Source of the DNA: Collinsella aerofaciens ATCC 25986
GTDB lineage: Bacteria; Actinomycetota; Coriobacteriia; Coriobacteriales; Coriobacteriaceae
Length of the DNA: 64,000 bases
Assembly (NCBI RefSeq): GCF_010509075.1
Contig: NZ_CP048433.1
Span: 1,302,001-1,366,000 of the forward strand
Direction of reading: 5' to 3'
The translations under genes and the position numbers were made by a program. This document shows positions 25,878-35,840 of the stretch, piece after piece (within the stretch, counting starts at the first letter, position 1; each line of letters opens with the position of its first letter). The notes under the pieces were generated by a model. It had not been told where the DNA came from. It saw only the letters and a list, made by a program, of their open reading frames with translations, and did not search any database.

Positions 25878-28643
25878 TTACTCGGCGCTCTTGAGGGCGC
25901 CGACCATGTCGATCTTGTTGAGCGTTCGGTTGGTGGCGAGGTTGACGATAAACGTAAAGCCAAAGGAAAGCACCACGGCGAGCACGTAGCTTAGCGGCTC
26001 GACTTCGACGTCAAAGTACAGCGACGGCATCTGCAAAATGTACGTAAAACTCTCGGCCAGCAAGCCGCCCAGTGGCACGCCCAGCGCGGCGCCAATTGCC
26101 GTGAGGATCAACGTCTCCTTGTTGACGTAATGGTGCACCTCGCCACGGCGGAAGCCCAGCACCTTGATGGTCGCCAGCTCGCGTTCGCGCTCGGAGATAT
26201 TCGTGTTGGACAGCGTAAACACCACCACAAACGATAGGCACGCCGCCATAAAGGTCACGAGCACCACGACGGAATTGATAATCGTAAAGTTCGCCTCGTA
26301 GTTCTCCCAATGCTCGGCCGTACTCGAAATCGTAAGCCAACCGTCGCTCTTAAGATTCTTGCTAAACGCAATCTGGTCGGCCGACGAGCCCTTAAGCAGC
26401 ACAAAGACACCGTTAAGGCGCACGCTTCGACCGAACGCGCGCTCATAGGTGCCCTGCGTCATATAAAGCGTATTGCCCAGATAGTTGAGCGAAATGTCGC
26501 TGACTTTGACCTTGGCTACGTTGAGCGACGAATCCTGGACGTGCGCCGTATCGCCCGGTTGAATCCCCAGCACCAGCTGTGAACTCTTACTCAGATACAC
26601 GTCTCCGTCACGCAAAGACAGTGGCTCTTTGGACTCATCCTCAAGGCGAACATAGTCGTCCAGATCGTTCGTGCGGTCATCGGGCACCACGATCAGCTGC
26701 ACGGTCTCGCTCTTTCCGCCGAATGTAAAGGTGACGTTGTCGGTCATAATCGGCAGCGTCGAAGTCACGGTCACGTCGGAATCCTTGGCTGCGCTTCGCT
26801 CATCCAATGCCGCGCACGTCTGCGAAAAATCGTCGGGATTGGCAACCGCCAGCAGGTCATAGCGCGTGATATGCCCGTACTGCTTGGGCGAAAGCGCCAC
26901 CGACGTATCGCGGATGCCCATGCCGCAAATCACAAGCGCCGTACAGCCCGCGATGCCAAAGATGGTCATAAAGGCGCGCTTTTTGTAACGGAATAGGTTG
27001 CGTGCAGCGACCTTGTTCAAAAAGCCCATGCGGCGCCAGATAAAGCCGATGCGCTCGAGCAAGATGCGCGAGCCAGCGCGCGGGGCCTTGGGACGCATAA
27101 GCGAGGCCGGGGTCTCGGCCATCTCGTGGCGGCAGGCGATAATCGTGGCGCCCACCACGCCCACGGCAAACAGCGCCACCGAGACGATCGAGGACACGAT
27201 GTCGTACGAAAGCAGCATCTGGGGCAGCGAGTACATGTCGTCGAACACCGTAAACAGGAACAGCGGCAGGCCCACAAATCCGATGATGTTGCCGAGCACG
27301 CCGCCGATCAGACAAGCCCACAGCGCATAGTCCACGTATTTGGACAGGATGCGTCCGCGCGAATAGCCGAGCGCCTTATACAGGCCGATGAGCGTGCGCT
27401 CCTCCTCGACCATACGCGTGGCGGTGGTAAGGCTGATGAGCACGGCGACGATAAAGAAGATGAACGGGAACACCGTGGCGATGGCTTCAATTGACGAGCT
27501 ATCGCTCTCCACGCTCGAGTAGCTTGCGATATTGCCGCGGTCCTGGATGTACCAGGTGCATTCGCCCAGGTCGGAAAGCTCGGCGCGGGCGTCGGCAAAC
27601 TGTTGGTCGGCGGCGGCACGGCGCTGGTCCAGGTCGGCTTGCGCCTGCGCACGCTCGTCGCTGCCCTCGGCCATGCGATTGATGTTGTCCTGCTCGATCC
27701 CAAAGAGCATGGCGGCCTGACGCTCGGCCGCATCCAAGCTTGTCGGCGTGTCGACCGTCAGCTCCTGAGCGCGCGCCTTCTCACGCTCCTCGCGGATCTT
27801 CTCTATATTGCCCTTGACCTCATTGATCTTTGCCGCGTAGGCATCCGAATATGAGTTGAGATCCTTGGCTCCCTCGACGACCACGTGGACCGCGGAGTAG
27901 GAAGAAGATGTCGCGGCGTCCTCGCTCACATAGAACTTATAGTCCGCCGCCGAGGCGGCACGGAAGGCGTTGACCGTCGAGTCGGAGCTCACATCAGTGG
28001 GATCGAGAACCTCGGCCGTGATGGTGTAATCGCCATCGGCAAACTGATCCTTGGCGCTTTGGTTCGACGAGCTCGCATCGTTGGCAGCAAAGCTCACCGT
28101 ATCGCCGAGCTTTTTGCCCGAAGCCTTCAGGAACTTCGAAGTCACCGCGACCTCATCGGCGCTCTCGGGCAAATCGCCGTTCACGAGCACTGGCTGATCG
28201 ATATTCTCCTTGGAGAGACTTTGCACGACCACGCGCTCGCGCGTTGTGCCCACGGCGGTGTAGGCGGTCTCGGTGTAGATGCCCTCGGCCGTTTCGACGC
28301 CATCGACCTCTTGGATGGCGTCGAGATCATCGTCAGTCAGGCCATAGGTCGACTGCACGTTAATGTCATAGACATTTTGCTGGTCGAAGTAGGCGTCAAC
28401 CGAATCGCACAGGTCCTCGCAACCCGCCTTAAGGCCGCACATCACGCTCACGCCGAGCGCGGTGATCACGACGATTGACAAGAAGCGCTTAAGACTGCCT
28501 CGGATTGTGCGGTAGATGCCACGGCGAAACACCGTCGGCACCATGTCGTTTGAGCTTTGGGCAGTGCGGTAGGTCGTAAAATCCTGCTCGCGCTCCGTAT
28601 TCTGCGCGTCGTGGCGTAGGCTGTTTTGGCGGTCCTGGTCCAT
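25878..28643 (-). CDS. FtsX-family ABC transporter permease
   Basis: A 921-residue membrane protein. The first span is near residues 55-75 (FLSIVVITALGVSVMCGL). A large extracytoplasmic MacB-like region follows, with an Ala/Glu/Arg/Gln-rich coiled coil around residues 285-360, then a first FtsX domain with TMs (FPFIFFIVAVLISLTTATRMVEEERTLIGLYKALGYSRG). A second extracytoplasmic region and a second FtsX domain (ERERELATIKVLGFRRGEVHHYV) close the protein. Such two-FtsX-domain permeases serve mechanotransmission-type exporters of peptides or lipoproteins. ATG 28643 lies six bases past the ATPase stop; GTG 28655, overlapping that stop, is an alternative. Confidence 0.85.
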   Translation of the reverse strand: MDQDRQNSLRHDAQNTEREQDFTTYRTAQSSNDMVPTVFRRGIYRTIRGSLKRFLSIVVITALGVSVMCGLKAGCEDLCDSVDAYFDQQNVYDINVQSTYGLTDDDLDAIQEVDGVETAEGIYTETAYTAVGTTRERVVVQSLSKENIDQPVLVNGDLPESADEVAVTSKFLKASGKKLGDTVSFAANDASSSNQSAKDQFADGDYTITAEVLDPTDVSSDSTVNAFRAASAADYKFYVSEDAATSSSYSAVHVVVEGAKDLNSYSDAYAAKINEVKGNIEKIREEREKARAQELTVDTPTSLDAAERQAAMLFGIEQDNINRMAEGSDERAQAQADLDQRRAAADQQFADARAELSDLGECTWYIQDRGNIASYSSVESDSSSIEAIATVFPFIFFIVAVLISLTTATRMVEEERTLIGLYKALGYSRGRILSKYVDYALWACLIGGVLGNIIGFVGLPLFLFTVFDDMYSLPQMLLSYDIVSSIVSVALFAVGVVGATIIACRHEMAETPASLMRPKAPRAGSRILLERIGFIWRRMGFLNKVAARNLFRYKKRAFMTIFGIAGCTALVICGMGIRDTSVALSPKQYGHITRYDLLAVANPDDFSQTCAALDERSAAKDSDVTVTSTLPIMTDNVTFTFGGKSETVQLIVVPDDRTNDLDDYVRLEDESKEPLSLRDGDVYLSKSSQLVLGIQPGDTAHVQDSSLNVAKVKVSDISLNYLGNTLYMTQGTYERAFGRSVRLNGVFVLLKGSSADQIAFSKNLKSDGWLTISSTAEHWENYEANFTIINSVVVLVTFMAACLSFVVVFTLSNTNISERERELATIKVLGFRRGEVHHYVNKETLILTAIGAALGVPLGGLLAESFTYILQMPSLYFDVEVEPLSYVLAVVLSFGFTFIVNLATNRTLNKIDMVGALKSAE

Positions 28644-28648
28644 GGGCG

Positions 28649-29350
<702 letters not shown>

Positions 29351-29401
29351 CGATCGGTTCCCATCTGGTCGGATAACTCTTTAGTATTACCCATTTCGCA
29401 C

Positions 29402-29434
29402 CCACCAAAAAGGGACAGGTTTATTTTGGCAGGT
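29402..29434. repeat. CCTGCC palindromic repeat (copy 3, inverted)
   Basis: CCACCAAAAAGGGACAGG followed by TTTATTTTGGCAGG is the reverse complement of the unit at 20243, with slight decay in the left arm. Confidence 0.75.
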
Positions 29435-29551
29435 TTTATATGGGGAAATGGCAGCTATAAATGAGGCGCCGGGGAGGCAGAGAAATCATCGACGGAGTCA
29501 GGCCGACCGCCAAACACAACGCACGCATCTCAATCTGTCAGCCAAATCATT

Positions 29552-29580
29552 CGAACAGCTGTTCGTTTCTATGATATGAT
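29552..29580 (+). promoter_or_regulatory. SOS promoter with a perfect LexA box
   Basis: CGAACAGCTGTTCG (29552-29565) is a full 14-bp palindrome that fits the Gram-positive/actinobacterial LexA box CGAAC-N4-GTTCG exactly. It overlaps the -35 region, and the -10 TATGAT is at 29575-29580, 42 bases before the gyrI-like gene. Confidence 0.8.
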
Positions 29581-29621
29581 TCCGTTATCTAAGCAGGCCA
29601 ATACGCAGAAAGGCGGCCAAC

Positions 29622-30260
29622 ATGGCGTTCGACTTTAAGAAGGAATGCAAGGAGCTCTACAGACCTGCGAGCAAGCCGAGTATCGTAACTGTCCCGCCTA
29701 TGAGCTACGTTGCCGTTCGCGGAAAGGGCGACCCAAATACTGAAGGTGGCGAGTATCAAAACGCCCTGCCGCTGCTTTACGGCATCGCCTATACCGTCAA
29801 GATGTCGAAGAAAGGCTCAAGGAGTATCGAGGGCTATTTCGACTTTGTGGTACCTCCGCTCGAGGGTTTCTGGTGGCAAGACTCCCCGAGCGGCGACATC
29901 GATTATGTACGCAAGGACGATTTCAACTTTATCTCGTGCATCCGCCTGCCCGATTTCGTCAGCCGAGATGATTTTGACTGGGCAGTCGCGGAGGCCACGG
30001 CCAAAAAGAAACTGGACTTTTCTGCCGTCGAGCTGCTTAAAGTTGACGAGGGTCTCTGCGTTCAATGCATGCACACCGGGCCCTATGACGACGAACCGGC
30101 GACCGTAAACGCTATGCATGAATACACGACCGAGCAGGGCTATGTCCCCGACTTCTCAGGCACCCGTTTACATCACGAAATCTATCTCTCCGATCCACGC
30201 AAATGTGCACCGGAGAAACTAAAGACCGTGGTTCGTCATCCTATCAAGCGCGCTGAATAG
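29622..30260 (+). CDS. GyrI-like small-molecule-binding domain protein
   Basis: A 212-residue GyrI-like (SOUL/Rob C-terminal-like) protein. Conserved features are PPMSYVAVRGKGDPNT, LLYGIAYTVKM, the tryptophan-rich LEGFWWQ, MHTGPYDDEPATVNAM and the ending SGTRLHHEIYLSDPRK. The subgroup includes cytosolic proteins that bind or hydrolyse toxic compounds, while E. coli SbmC/GyrI protects gyrase and is SOS-induced. Here a perfect LexA box precedes the gene, so SOS control is seen in sequence. The molecular target is not known. AGAAAGGCGG is the ribosome site. Confidence 0.85.
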   Translation: MAFDFKKECKELYRPASKPSIVTVPPMSYVAVRGKGDPNTEGGEYQNALPLLYGIAYTVKMSKKGSRSIEGYFDFVVPPLEGFWWQDSPSGDIDYVRKDDFNFISCIRLPDFVSRDDFDWAVAEATAKKKLDFSAVELLKVDEGLCVQCMHTGPYDDEPATVNAMHEYTTEQGYVPDFSGTRLHHEIYLSDPRKCAPEKLKTVVRHPIKRAE

Positions 30261-30430
30261 CGCGGAGCGCCGTCCCGCGCATCAGGTTTTAGGCCAGGCA
30301 ATCAGCCGCTCCAAGATCATCTGGCAGCTTCCTTGACGCAGGTCATCGTATCTTATAATTTTATGTCTCTAAAGCTGGAAAGCCTCTCAACGATGCGCAA
30401 CTCCAGCTCTTTTTATATCAAGAGGCTTAA

Positions 30431-30556
30431 ATGAAATACCAGAAGTCGTGGATATCCATCAACGAACAGATAGCACTATTGACAGAAAACAAGGGTCTTA
30501 AGTGCTCTAATCAAAGCGAACTCGAGCGAGCTTTGGTCGAAGTCGGCTACTACAGG
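30431..30556 (+). pseudogene. remnant of an Abi_2/AbiD-type abortive-infection gene
   Basis: MKYQKSWISINEQIALLTEN begins this ~42-residue fragment, which ends at VEVGYYR. The start (K-S-W-I-S-I-x-E-Q-I-x-L-L) and GYYR, where family members continue RLSGY, match the N-terminus of Abi_2 proteins. After YYR the family sequence stops and the frame runs antisense through ogt, so only the 5' tenth of the gene remains. A TATAAT-like element near 30352 could be its old promoter. Confidence 0.6.
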
Positions 30557-30571
30557 CAAAGTACTCGAGCG

Positions 30572-31150
30572 TTACTCCTCGTACGCGCCCTCAAGCCGAA
30601 GCAGCCACTCCTTGCGATCAAGCCCGCCGGCATATCCGTTAAGCGAGCCGTCGGCCGCCACTACGCGATGGCATGGCACAATAATCGAAACAGGGTTGCG
30701 AGCGACCGCGGCCCCCACGGCACGGGGAGACACAACGGGTGTCTCATTTCCCGGCACACGATGTCGAGCCGCAACACGCTGGGCGATCTCGCCATACGTA
30801 GCGACCTCGCCACGCGGAATAGAAAGCAGCTCGTACCAAACTTCACGCTGAAACGCCGTGCCAATCAAATGCAACGGCGGCGTAAACCGAGGTTCCTGTC
30901 CTGCAAAATAAGCATTCAGCCAAGCCCAAGAACGCTCAAGCACCGAAGACGCTGCACCATTTGCCGGACTCACCGACGACATGCCGCCAGCACCAGAAAC
31001 TGCATCGGCGCCTTCAACATGTTCGGGATCTTCTTTGAGAAGCGTGGAGCCAAAGTGCTCCTGCCCCTCAAACCAAAGCCCCGTCAAACCGCGGCCATCA
31101 GCGGCAAGCAAGATTTCGCCCAAAGGCGAAGCAAACGTCGTCGTGACCAC
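30572..31150 (-). CDS. ogt: methylated-DNA--protein-cysteine methyltransferase
   Basis: A 192-residue suicide repair protein moving methyl groups from O6-methylguanine to its own Cys. The active site is IIVPCHRVV, preceded by the helix-turn-helix GEVATYGEIAQRVA with the arginine-finger region, and followed by NGYAGGLDRKEWLL. GTG 31150 starts six bases after AAAGGAG. The acceptor PCHR is intact. The N-terminal domain is of the usual Ogt length, with a Gly/Ser-rich insert around residues 45-65. Confidence 0.9.
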   Translation of the reverse strand: MVTTTFASPLGEILLAADGRGLTGLWFEGQEHFGSTLLKEDPEHVEGADAVSGAGGMSSVSPANGAASSVLERSWAWLNAYFAGQEPRFTPPLHLIGTAFQREVWYELLSIPRGEVATYGEIAQRVAARHRVPGNETPVVSPRAVGAAVARNPVSIIVPCHRVVAADGSLNGYAGGLDRKEWLLRLEGAYEE

Positions 31151-31225
31151 CAGCGGCTCCTTTCAAAACTCCGCAACATAATACCGCGAATTGTGCAGAC
31201 AACCCCAATCGACCCCAAAGTCACC

Positions 31226-31303
31226 CAAGGCAGCAGGCGCGCAGCGCCGCAGCTGCCGGCCGCGCCCCACAGTCCCCCAAGGCGGCAGGCGCAAAGCGCC
31301 GAG
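31226..31303. repeat. direct repeat pair, ~30 bp
   Basis: The stretch CCCAAGGCAGCAGGCGCGCA, continuing AGCGCCG-, recurs 48 bases later as CCCAAGGCGGCAGGCGCAAA. It lies in the GC-rich, gene-free stretch upstream of ogt (31151-31410), in which I see nothing else. Confidence 0.55.
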
Positions 31304-31410
31304 GCCACCGCCGGGACCAGGGCCCGCAGCGGCCACGTGCCCTCACATCAGCCCAGCGGCCCCAACCAACAACGGCCCCATCGCTGGCCGCTCGCAGCCG
31401 AGTCACCGCA

Positions 31411-31540
31411 GGCGGGGGCCGGGCTTAGTTTTCAGAACACTCCGCAGACCAGTGTGGCGCCTTGTCCGCGGCTCCGAAGGAGCAGGACAAGGCGCCACAC
31501 ATGGTCGAGGACGTTCTGAAAACTAAGCCCGGCCCCCGCC
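31411..31540. repeat. class A giant hairpin (asd/ogt gap)
   Basis: Perfect 28-bp outer stem 31411-31438 / 31513-31540. Internal loop, read on the minus strand: GTCCTC (31507-31512) opposite TGCGGAGT (31439-31446). Perfect 16-bp inner stem 31452-31467 / 31485-31500, capped by GCTCC-GAA-GGAGC. It ends 12 bases past the asd stop, and CGAGT at that stop can pair with ACTCG beyond the other arm. Confidence 0.85.
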
Positions 31541-31552
31541 GGACAGGCCACA

Positions 31553-32578
31553 CTACTCGCAGAGCAGCTTAGCGATCTGGACGGCGTTGGTTGCCGCGCC
31601 CTTACGGATTTGGTCGCCGCAGCACCAGAAGGTGATACCGCGCGCGGCCTCGGGGTTCGAGATGTCGCGGCGCACGCGGCCGACCCAGATCAGGTCCTGG
31701 TCGGACGTATCCATCGGCATGGGGAAGCGCTCGTGCGCATCCTCGGCGCTCATGTCGTCAACCAGCTTCACGCCCGGAGCGGCAGCCAGCGCAACACGGG
31801 CCTCCTCGGCCGTAATATCACGCTCAAACTCAAGCGTAATGCTCTCGGAATGAGAGCGCAGCACGGGCACGCGCACACAGGTGCAGTTCACGCGCAGCTC
31901 GGGCAGATGCATGATCTTGCGGCCCTCGTTTTGCAACTTCATCTCCTCGGAGGTAAAGCCCTCCTCCTTGACGCCGCCAATCTGCGGAATCAGGTTGCTC
32001 GCCAGCTGGGCGGCAAACGCGCGCGGCTCGGGAATCTCCTCGCCACGGCCCAGGGCGGCCAGCTGAGCCTCGAGCTCGGCCATACCGGGGGCGCCAGCAC
32101 CCGAAGCCGCCTGGTACGTCGAGACGATCATGCGTTTCACGCCAGCGAGCTGATGCAGCGGCCACGTGGGAACCAGGCCGATAATGGTCGCGCAGTTGGG
32201 GTTGGCGATAAGGCCGTGATGCCACTTGATGTCGTCGGCATTGATCTCGGGCACAACCAGCGGCACCTCGGGATCCATGCGGAAGGCATGGCTGTTGTCG
32301 ACCACGACGGCGCCGCGCTTGACGGCCTCGGGCAGTAGCTCCTTCGCGATGTCGTCGCCGGCAGCTCCAAGCACAATGTCACAGCCCTCAAAGGCCTCGG
32401 GACAAGCCTCTTCGATCACGATCTGCTCGCCGCGGAACTCGACGGTCTTGCCCGCAGAACGCGCGCTCGCCAGCAGCTTGAGCTTGCCAACCGGGAACTC
32501 CTGCTCGTTGAGGCACTCGAGCATCTGGGTGCCCACGGCTCCCGTCGCGCCCAAAATAGCAACCGTGTACTGTTTCAT
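31553..32578 (-). CDS. asd: aspartate-semialdehyde dehydrogenase
   Basis: A 341-residue enzyme reducing aspartyl phosphate to the semialdehyde for lysine, diaminopimelate, threonine and methionine. ATG 32578 (MKQYTVAILGATGAVGTQML) follows GGGGGAAGC. The NADP site is GATGAVG and the catalytic Cys is in IANPNCATI. STYQAASGAG binds the product loop, and the late HSESITLEF region carries the acid/base His. It lies downstream of lysC on the same strand, separated by a 170-base gap with two hairpins. Confidence 0.94.
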   Translation of the reverse strand: MKQYTVAILGATGAVGTQMLECLNEQEFPVGKLKLLASARSAGKTVEFRGEQIVIEEACPEAFEGCDIVLGAAGDDIAKELLPEAVKRGAVVVDNSHAFRMDPEVPLVVPEINADDIKWHHGLIANPNCATIIGLVPTWPLHQLAGVKRMIVSTYQAASGAGAPGMAELEAQLAALGRGEEIPEPRAFAAQLASNLIPQIGGVKEEGFTSEEMKLQNEGRKIMHLPELRVNCTCVRVPVLRSHSESITLEFERDITAEEARVALAAAPGVKLVDDMSAEDAHERFPMPMDTSDQDLIWVGRVRRDISNPEAARGITFWCCGDQIRKGAATNAVQIAKLLCE

Positions 32579-32652
32579 GCTTCCCCCTTTAAAGGTTGTG
32601 GCTTTTGCCCGCACGCCAAGCAGGCCGATTATTGTTGCCAGTGTATACAAGA

Positions 32653-32679
32653 ACGGGGCGGGCACGAAACCCGCCCCGT
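32653..32679 (-). terminator. GC hairpin upstream of asd
   Basis: ACGGGGCGGG (32653-32662) / CCCGCCCCGT (32670-32679), a perfect 10-bp stem between lysC and asd with a weak T tract on the minus strand. It may be partial attenuation. Confidence 0.5.
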
Positions 32680-32710
32680 CGAAACGAAACCGAAACGAAA
32701 CGCCCCGCCA

Positions 32711-32739
32711 TAGATTTTTGAGGCAAGTCCAAAAATCTA
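32711..32739. repeat. TAGATTTTTG palindromic repeat (copy 1)
   Basis: TAGATTTTTG / CAAAAATCTA, perfect 10-bp arms with a 9-base loop containing AGGCAAGTC. A similar unit is at 54528-54556, which suggests another dispersed small palindrome. Confidence 0.6.
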
Positions 32740-32751
32740 CTGGGATAGCAG

Positions 32752-34140
32752 CTACTTGTGGAGCGTGGCCAGGGCGGGATCGACCGGCGCGGGGACCTCC
32801 AGATCGGAGACCTTCACAATGCCGTTCTCGTCGGAGAAGGCACGGTAGATGGTCTGAATCGCTAGGTCGAAGTCCTTCTCCTCGACACCGATAATGATGT
32901 TGATCTCGTCACAGCTCTGCGAAATCATACGCACGCTCACGCCGGCCTGGCCAAGCATGCCAAACAGGTGACCCGAGATACCTGCGCGCCCGCGCAGGTT
33001 ACGGCCGACGGTCGCGATAAGCGCCAGGCCCTCGACAACCTCGATCTCGAGCGGCTCGACCTCCTGCTGAATGTCGCCCACGAGCGAGTACAGCGAGTCG
33101 TGCACATCCTGCTCCTGCACCACGGCGCCAAAGCGGTCGACACCGGTGGGCATGTGCTCGACGGAGACGTCATAGCGTTCGAACACCGAAAGCGCACGGC
33201 GCATAAAGCCAACACGGGGCTTGGTGCGGTCGCGGGCGACGTTGATGGCGACAAAGCCGCGCTTGCCGGTCACGCCGGTAATGATGGGCTCCGCCTCGCC
33301 CTCATCAGCCGTCTCGCTAATGATGGTGCCGGGGTCCTGCGGTGCATTGGTGTTCTTGATGACCAGCGGAATACCCGCCTCACGCACAGGGAACACGGCC
33401 TCCTCGTGCAGGACGCTTGCGCCCATGTACGAAAGCTCGCGCAGCTCCTCGTAGGTAACGCGCGCAATGGGCTGAGCCTCGGGCACAATGCGAGGATCGG
33501 CAGAATAGAAGCCCGAAACGTCGGTCCAGTTCTCGTACAGGTCGGCGCCTAGGCACTTGGCCAGGATCGAGCCGGAAATGTCGCCGCCGCCACGGTCGAG
33601 CAGCTTGATCTGGCCCTCGCGCGTCGCGCCGTAGAAGCCAGGCATAACAAAGCCGCCCTGCTGACCGTACTCTTGCACCAGCTCGGAGGTGCGGTTCATG
33701 CTGAGCGTACCGTCGTGATGGAACGCCACAACCGTCGCGGCGTCCAGGAACGGCAGGTCCAGGTACTCGGCCATCAGGCGAGCGGTGAAGTACTCGCCGC
33801 GGCTCACGAGCTCCTCGGTAGAGTAGCCGCCCGAGCGGGCGCGCTCGGCAAAGGCCGCAAACTCCTCGCGGATGGGATAGGTGAGTCCTAGCTCGTCAGC
33901 AATATCAAAGTAGCGCTGGCCAATGTCCTCGAGCAGCTCCTCACACGACACGTGATACTTAACGTGCGCGTTAACCAGGTAGAGCAGGTCGGTCACCTTG
34001 GTGTCGCCCTTAAAGCGGCGACCACAGGCGGAAACCACCACAAAACGGCGAGCCGGGTCGGCATCGACGATGGCCTTGATCTTCTTAAAGTGTTCGGCGT
34101 CGGCGACCGACGAGCCGCCAAACTTGGCAATCTTAATCAT
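32752..34140 (-). CDS. lysC: aspartate kinase
   Basis: A 462-residue enzyme phosphorylating aspartate. The start is MIKIAKFGGSSVADAEHFKK, with the K-F-G-G-S-S nucleotide motif. RGGGDISGSILAK and VLHEEAVFPVREAGIPL follow in the kinase domain. Two ACT domains at ~310-450 (VEHMPTGVDRFGAVV... and GRAGISGHLFGMLGQAGVSVRMISQS) give feedback control, probably by lysine and/or threonine. It diverges from thrC, with a ~100-base shared promoter region. Confidence 0.94.
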   Translation of the reverse strand: MIKIAKFGGSSVADAEHFKKIKAIVDADPARRFVVVSACGRRFKGDTKVTDLLYLVNAHVKYHVSCEELLEDIGQRYFDIADELGLTYPIREEFAAFAERARSGGYSTEELVSRGEYFTARLMAEYLDLPFLDAATVVAFHHDGTLSMNRTSELVQEYGQQGGFVMPGFYGATREGQIKLLDRGGGDISGSILAKCLGADLYENWTDVSGFYSADPRIVPEAQPIARVTYEELRELSYMGASVLHEEAVFPVREAGIPLVIKNTNAPQDPGTIISETADEGEAEPIITGVTGKRGFVAINVARDRTKPRVGFMRRALSVFERYDVSVEHMPTGVDRFGAVVQEQDVHDSLYSLVGDIQQEVEPLEIEVVEGLALIATVGRNLRGRAGISGHLFGMLGQAGVSVRMISQSCDEINIIIGVEEKDFDLAIQTIYRAFSDENGIVKVSDLEVPAPVDPALATLHK

Positions 34141-34244
34141 GGGCTGGAGGTTACCTTTCTAAAAAGCCTCTGCAAACCTACTTTGCGCGCTCTGATACCA
34201 TGGTTTCACCGATTGGGACCAAGGCATCCGAGGAGCAGTGTTAT

Positions 34245-35762
34245 ATGGGAACTTATCATAGTACACGAGGACGCACTTTATCGTGCTCAAGTAAGGTGGC
34301 AATCCGCACCGGCATCGCTCCCGACGGGGGTTTGTTTGTCTCGGACGAGCTTGGCACCCAGCAGGTCGATATCAGCTCGCTTGCAGATAAATCGTACTTT
34401 GAAATCGCTCAAGATGTGTTGGGAATGTTACTGAATGATTACACGGCCGAAGAAATTTCGGCGTGTGTCGACGAGGCATACCGCGGCACGTTCGCGAGTG
34501 AAGAGGTTACGCCGCTCGTCAAACTCGACGCAGCGCCGGGCGCTGACGCCCCTCAGACCTATGTGATGGAGCTCTTTGGCGGCCCCACAAGCGCCTTCAA
34601 GGACGTCGCCCTACAGATGCTCCCCCGCCTCATGGCCCGCACTTCCGCCAAGGACGGCGGCGCCGAACGCATCATGATCGTCACCGCCACGTCAGGCGAC
34701 ACCGGCAAGGCCGCACTCGCCGGCTTTGCCGACGCCCCGGGCACGGGCATCACCGTCTTTTATCCCGAGGGCAAGGTCAGCCGCGTCCAGAACCTGCAGA
34801 TGTCCACGCAGGAGGGCGATAACGTCGCCGTCTGCGGCATCCGCGGCAACTTCGACGATGCCCAGAGTGCCGTCAAGCGTATCTTTGCCGATAAGGAGCT
34901 TGCCGAGCGTCTTGAGGCCGCCGGCACGGTGCTTTCGAGTGCCAACTCCATCAACGTCGGCCGCCTGGTGCCACAGGTCGTCTACTACTTTGCCGCCTAT
35001 GCGCAGCTGCTGCGCGCCGGCGCTATCGAGGCCGGCGACGCCGTGGAGTTCTGCGTACCGACCGGCAACTTTGGCGATATCCTGGCCGGCTACTATGCCA
35101 AGCGTATGGGTCTGCCCGTCGCCAAGCTCATCGTCGCGAGCGACAAGAACAACGTGCTCGCTGACTTCCTGACCACCGGCGTCTACGACCGCAACCGTCC
35201 GTTCTTCACGACCATTTCGCCGTCGATGGACATCCTTATTAGCTCTAATCTGGAGCGCATGCTCTACTTCCTGTCCGACGGCGACTGCGAGCTCGTTGCC
35301 GGCCTTATGGAGCAGCTTGCCCAGACCGGTCGCTACGAGGTGCCTGCCGAGCTGCTGGCCAAGATCCAGAGCGTATTTGGCTGCGGCTGGGCCAGCGAGG
35401 ACGAGGTTCGCGCCGCCATCAAGAGCTGCTGGGATGCCAACGGCTACGTGATCGACCCGCACACCGCTTGCGGCTATCACGTCTTTGAGCAGGTCGCCCC
35501 CACCGAGGGCGCCAAGGCCCGCGTGCTGCTTTCGACCGCCAGCCCCTACAAGTTCCCGCGCGCCTGCTGCGATGCCCTGGGCCTCGACGTTCCCGAGGAC
35601 GACTTTGAGGCCATGCGCGTGCTCGAGCAGGCAACCAACACGGTCGCCCCAGCCCAGCTCGCCGAACTCGAGTCCAAGCCCGTCCGCTTCGAAGACGTCT
35701 GCGACGTCGATGAGATGGCCAGCTACGTAGAGCAGGCTGCAAAAAAGATAGCAACCAACTAA
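34245..35762 (+). CDS. thrC: threonine synthase
   Basis: A 505-residue PLP enzyme converting O-phosphohomoserine to threonine. ATG 34245 (MGTYHSTRG) follows GAGGAGCAG. The PLP lysine lies in FGGPTSAFKDVALQ, the phosphate-binding region is TATSGDTGKAAL, and GNFGDILAGYYAKRMGLPV is conserved in the long (fold II, bacterial/fungal-type) synthases. It is followed by a terminator and then thrB. Confidence 0.94.
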   Translation: MGTYHSTRGRTLSCSSKVAIRTGIAPDGGLFVSDELGTQQVDISSLADKSYFEIAQDVLGMLLNDYTAEEISACVDEAYRGTFASEEVTPLVKLDAAPGADAPQTYVMELFGGPTSAFKDVALQMLPRLMARTSAKDGGAERIMIVTATSGDTGKAALAGFADAPGTGITVFYPEGKVSRVQNLQMSTQEGDNVAVCGIRGNFDDAQSAVKRIFADKELAERLEAAGTVLSSANSINVGRLVPQVVYYFAAYAQLLRAGAIEAGDAVEFCVPTGNFGDILAGYYAKRMGLPVAKLIVASDKNNVLADFLTTGVYDRNRPFFTTISPSMDILISSNLERMLYFLSDGDCELVAGLMEQLAQTGRYEVPAELLAKIQSVFGCGWASEDEVRAAIKSCWDANGYVIDPHTACGYHVFEQVAPTEGAKARVLLSTASPYKFPRACCDALGLDVPEDDFEAMRVLEQATNTVAPAQLAELESKPVRFEDVCDVDEMASYVEQAAKKIATN

Positions 35763-35773
35763 ACCCCTTATAA

Positions 35774-35804
35774 GGCGCCGGCGAAAGCCGGCGCACCTTC
35801 TTTT
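35774..35804 (+). terminator. terminator of thrC
   Basis: GGCGCCGGC-GAAA-GCCGGCGC with AAGG/CCTT extension, followed by CTTTTA. Confidence 0.85.
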
Positions 35805-35840
35805 ATCAGATACCTACCGGGATGATGACGAACGTGCATA

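Noticed and set aside
31190-31406. Short GC-rich frames between ogt and asd
   Set aside because: They are low-complexity Arg/Ala/Gly/Pro frames over a direct repeat pair, with no start signals.
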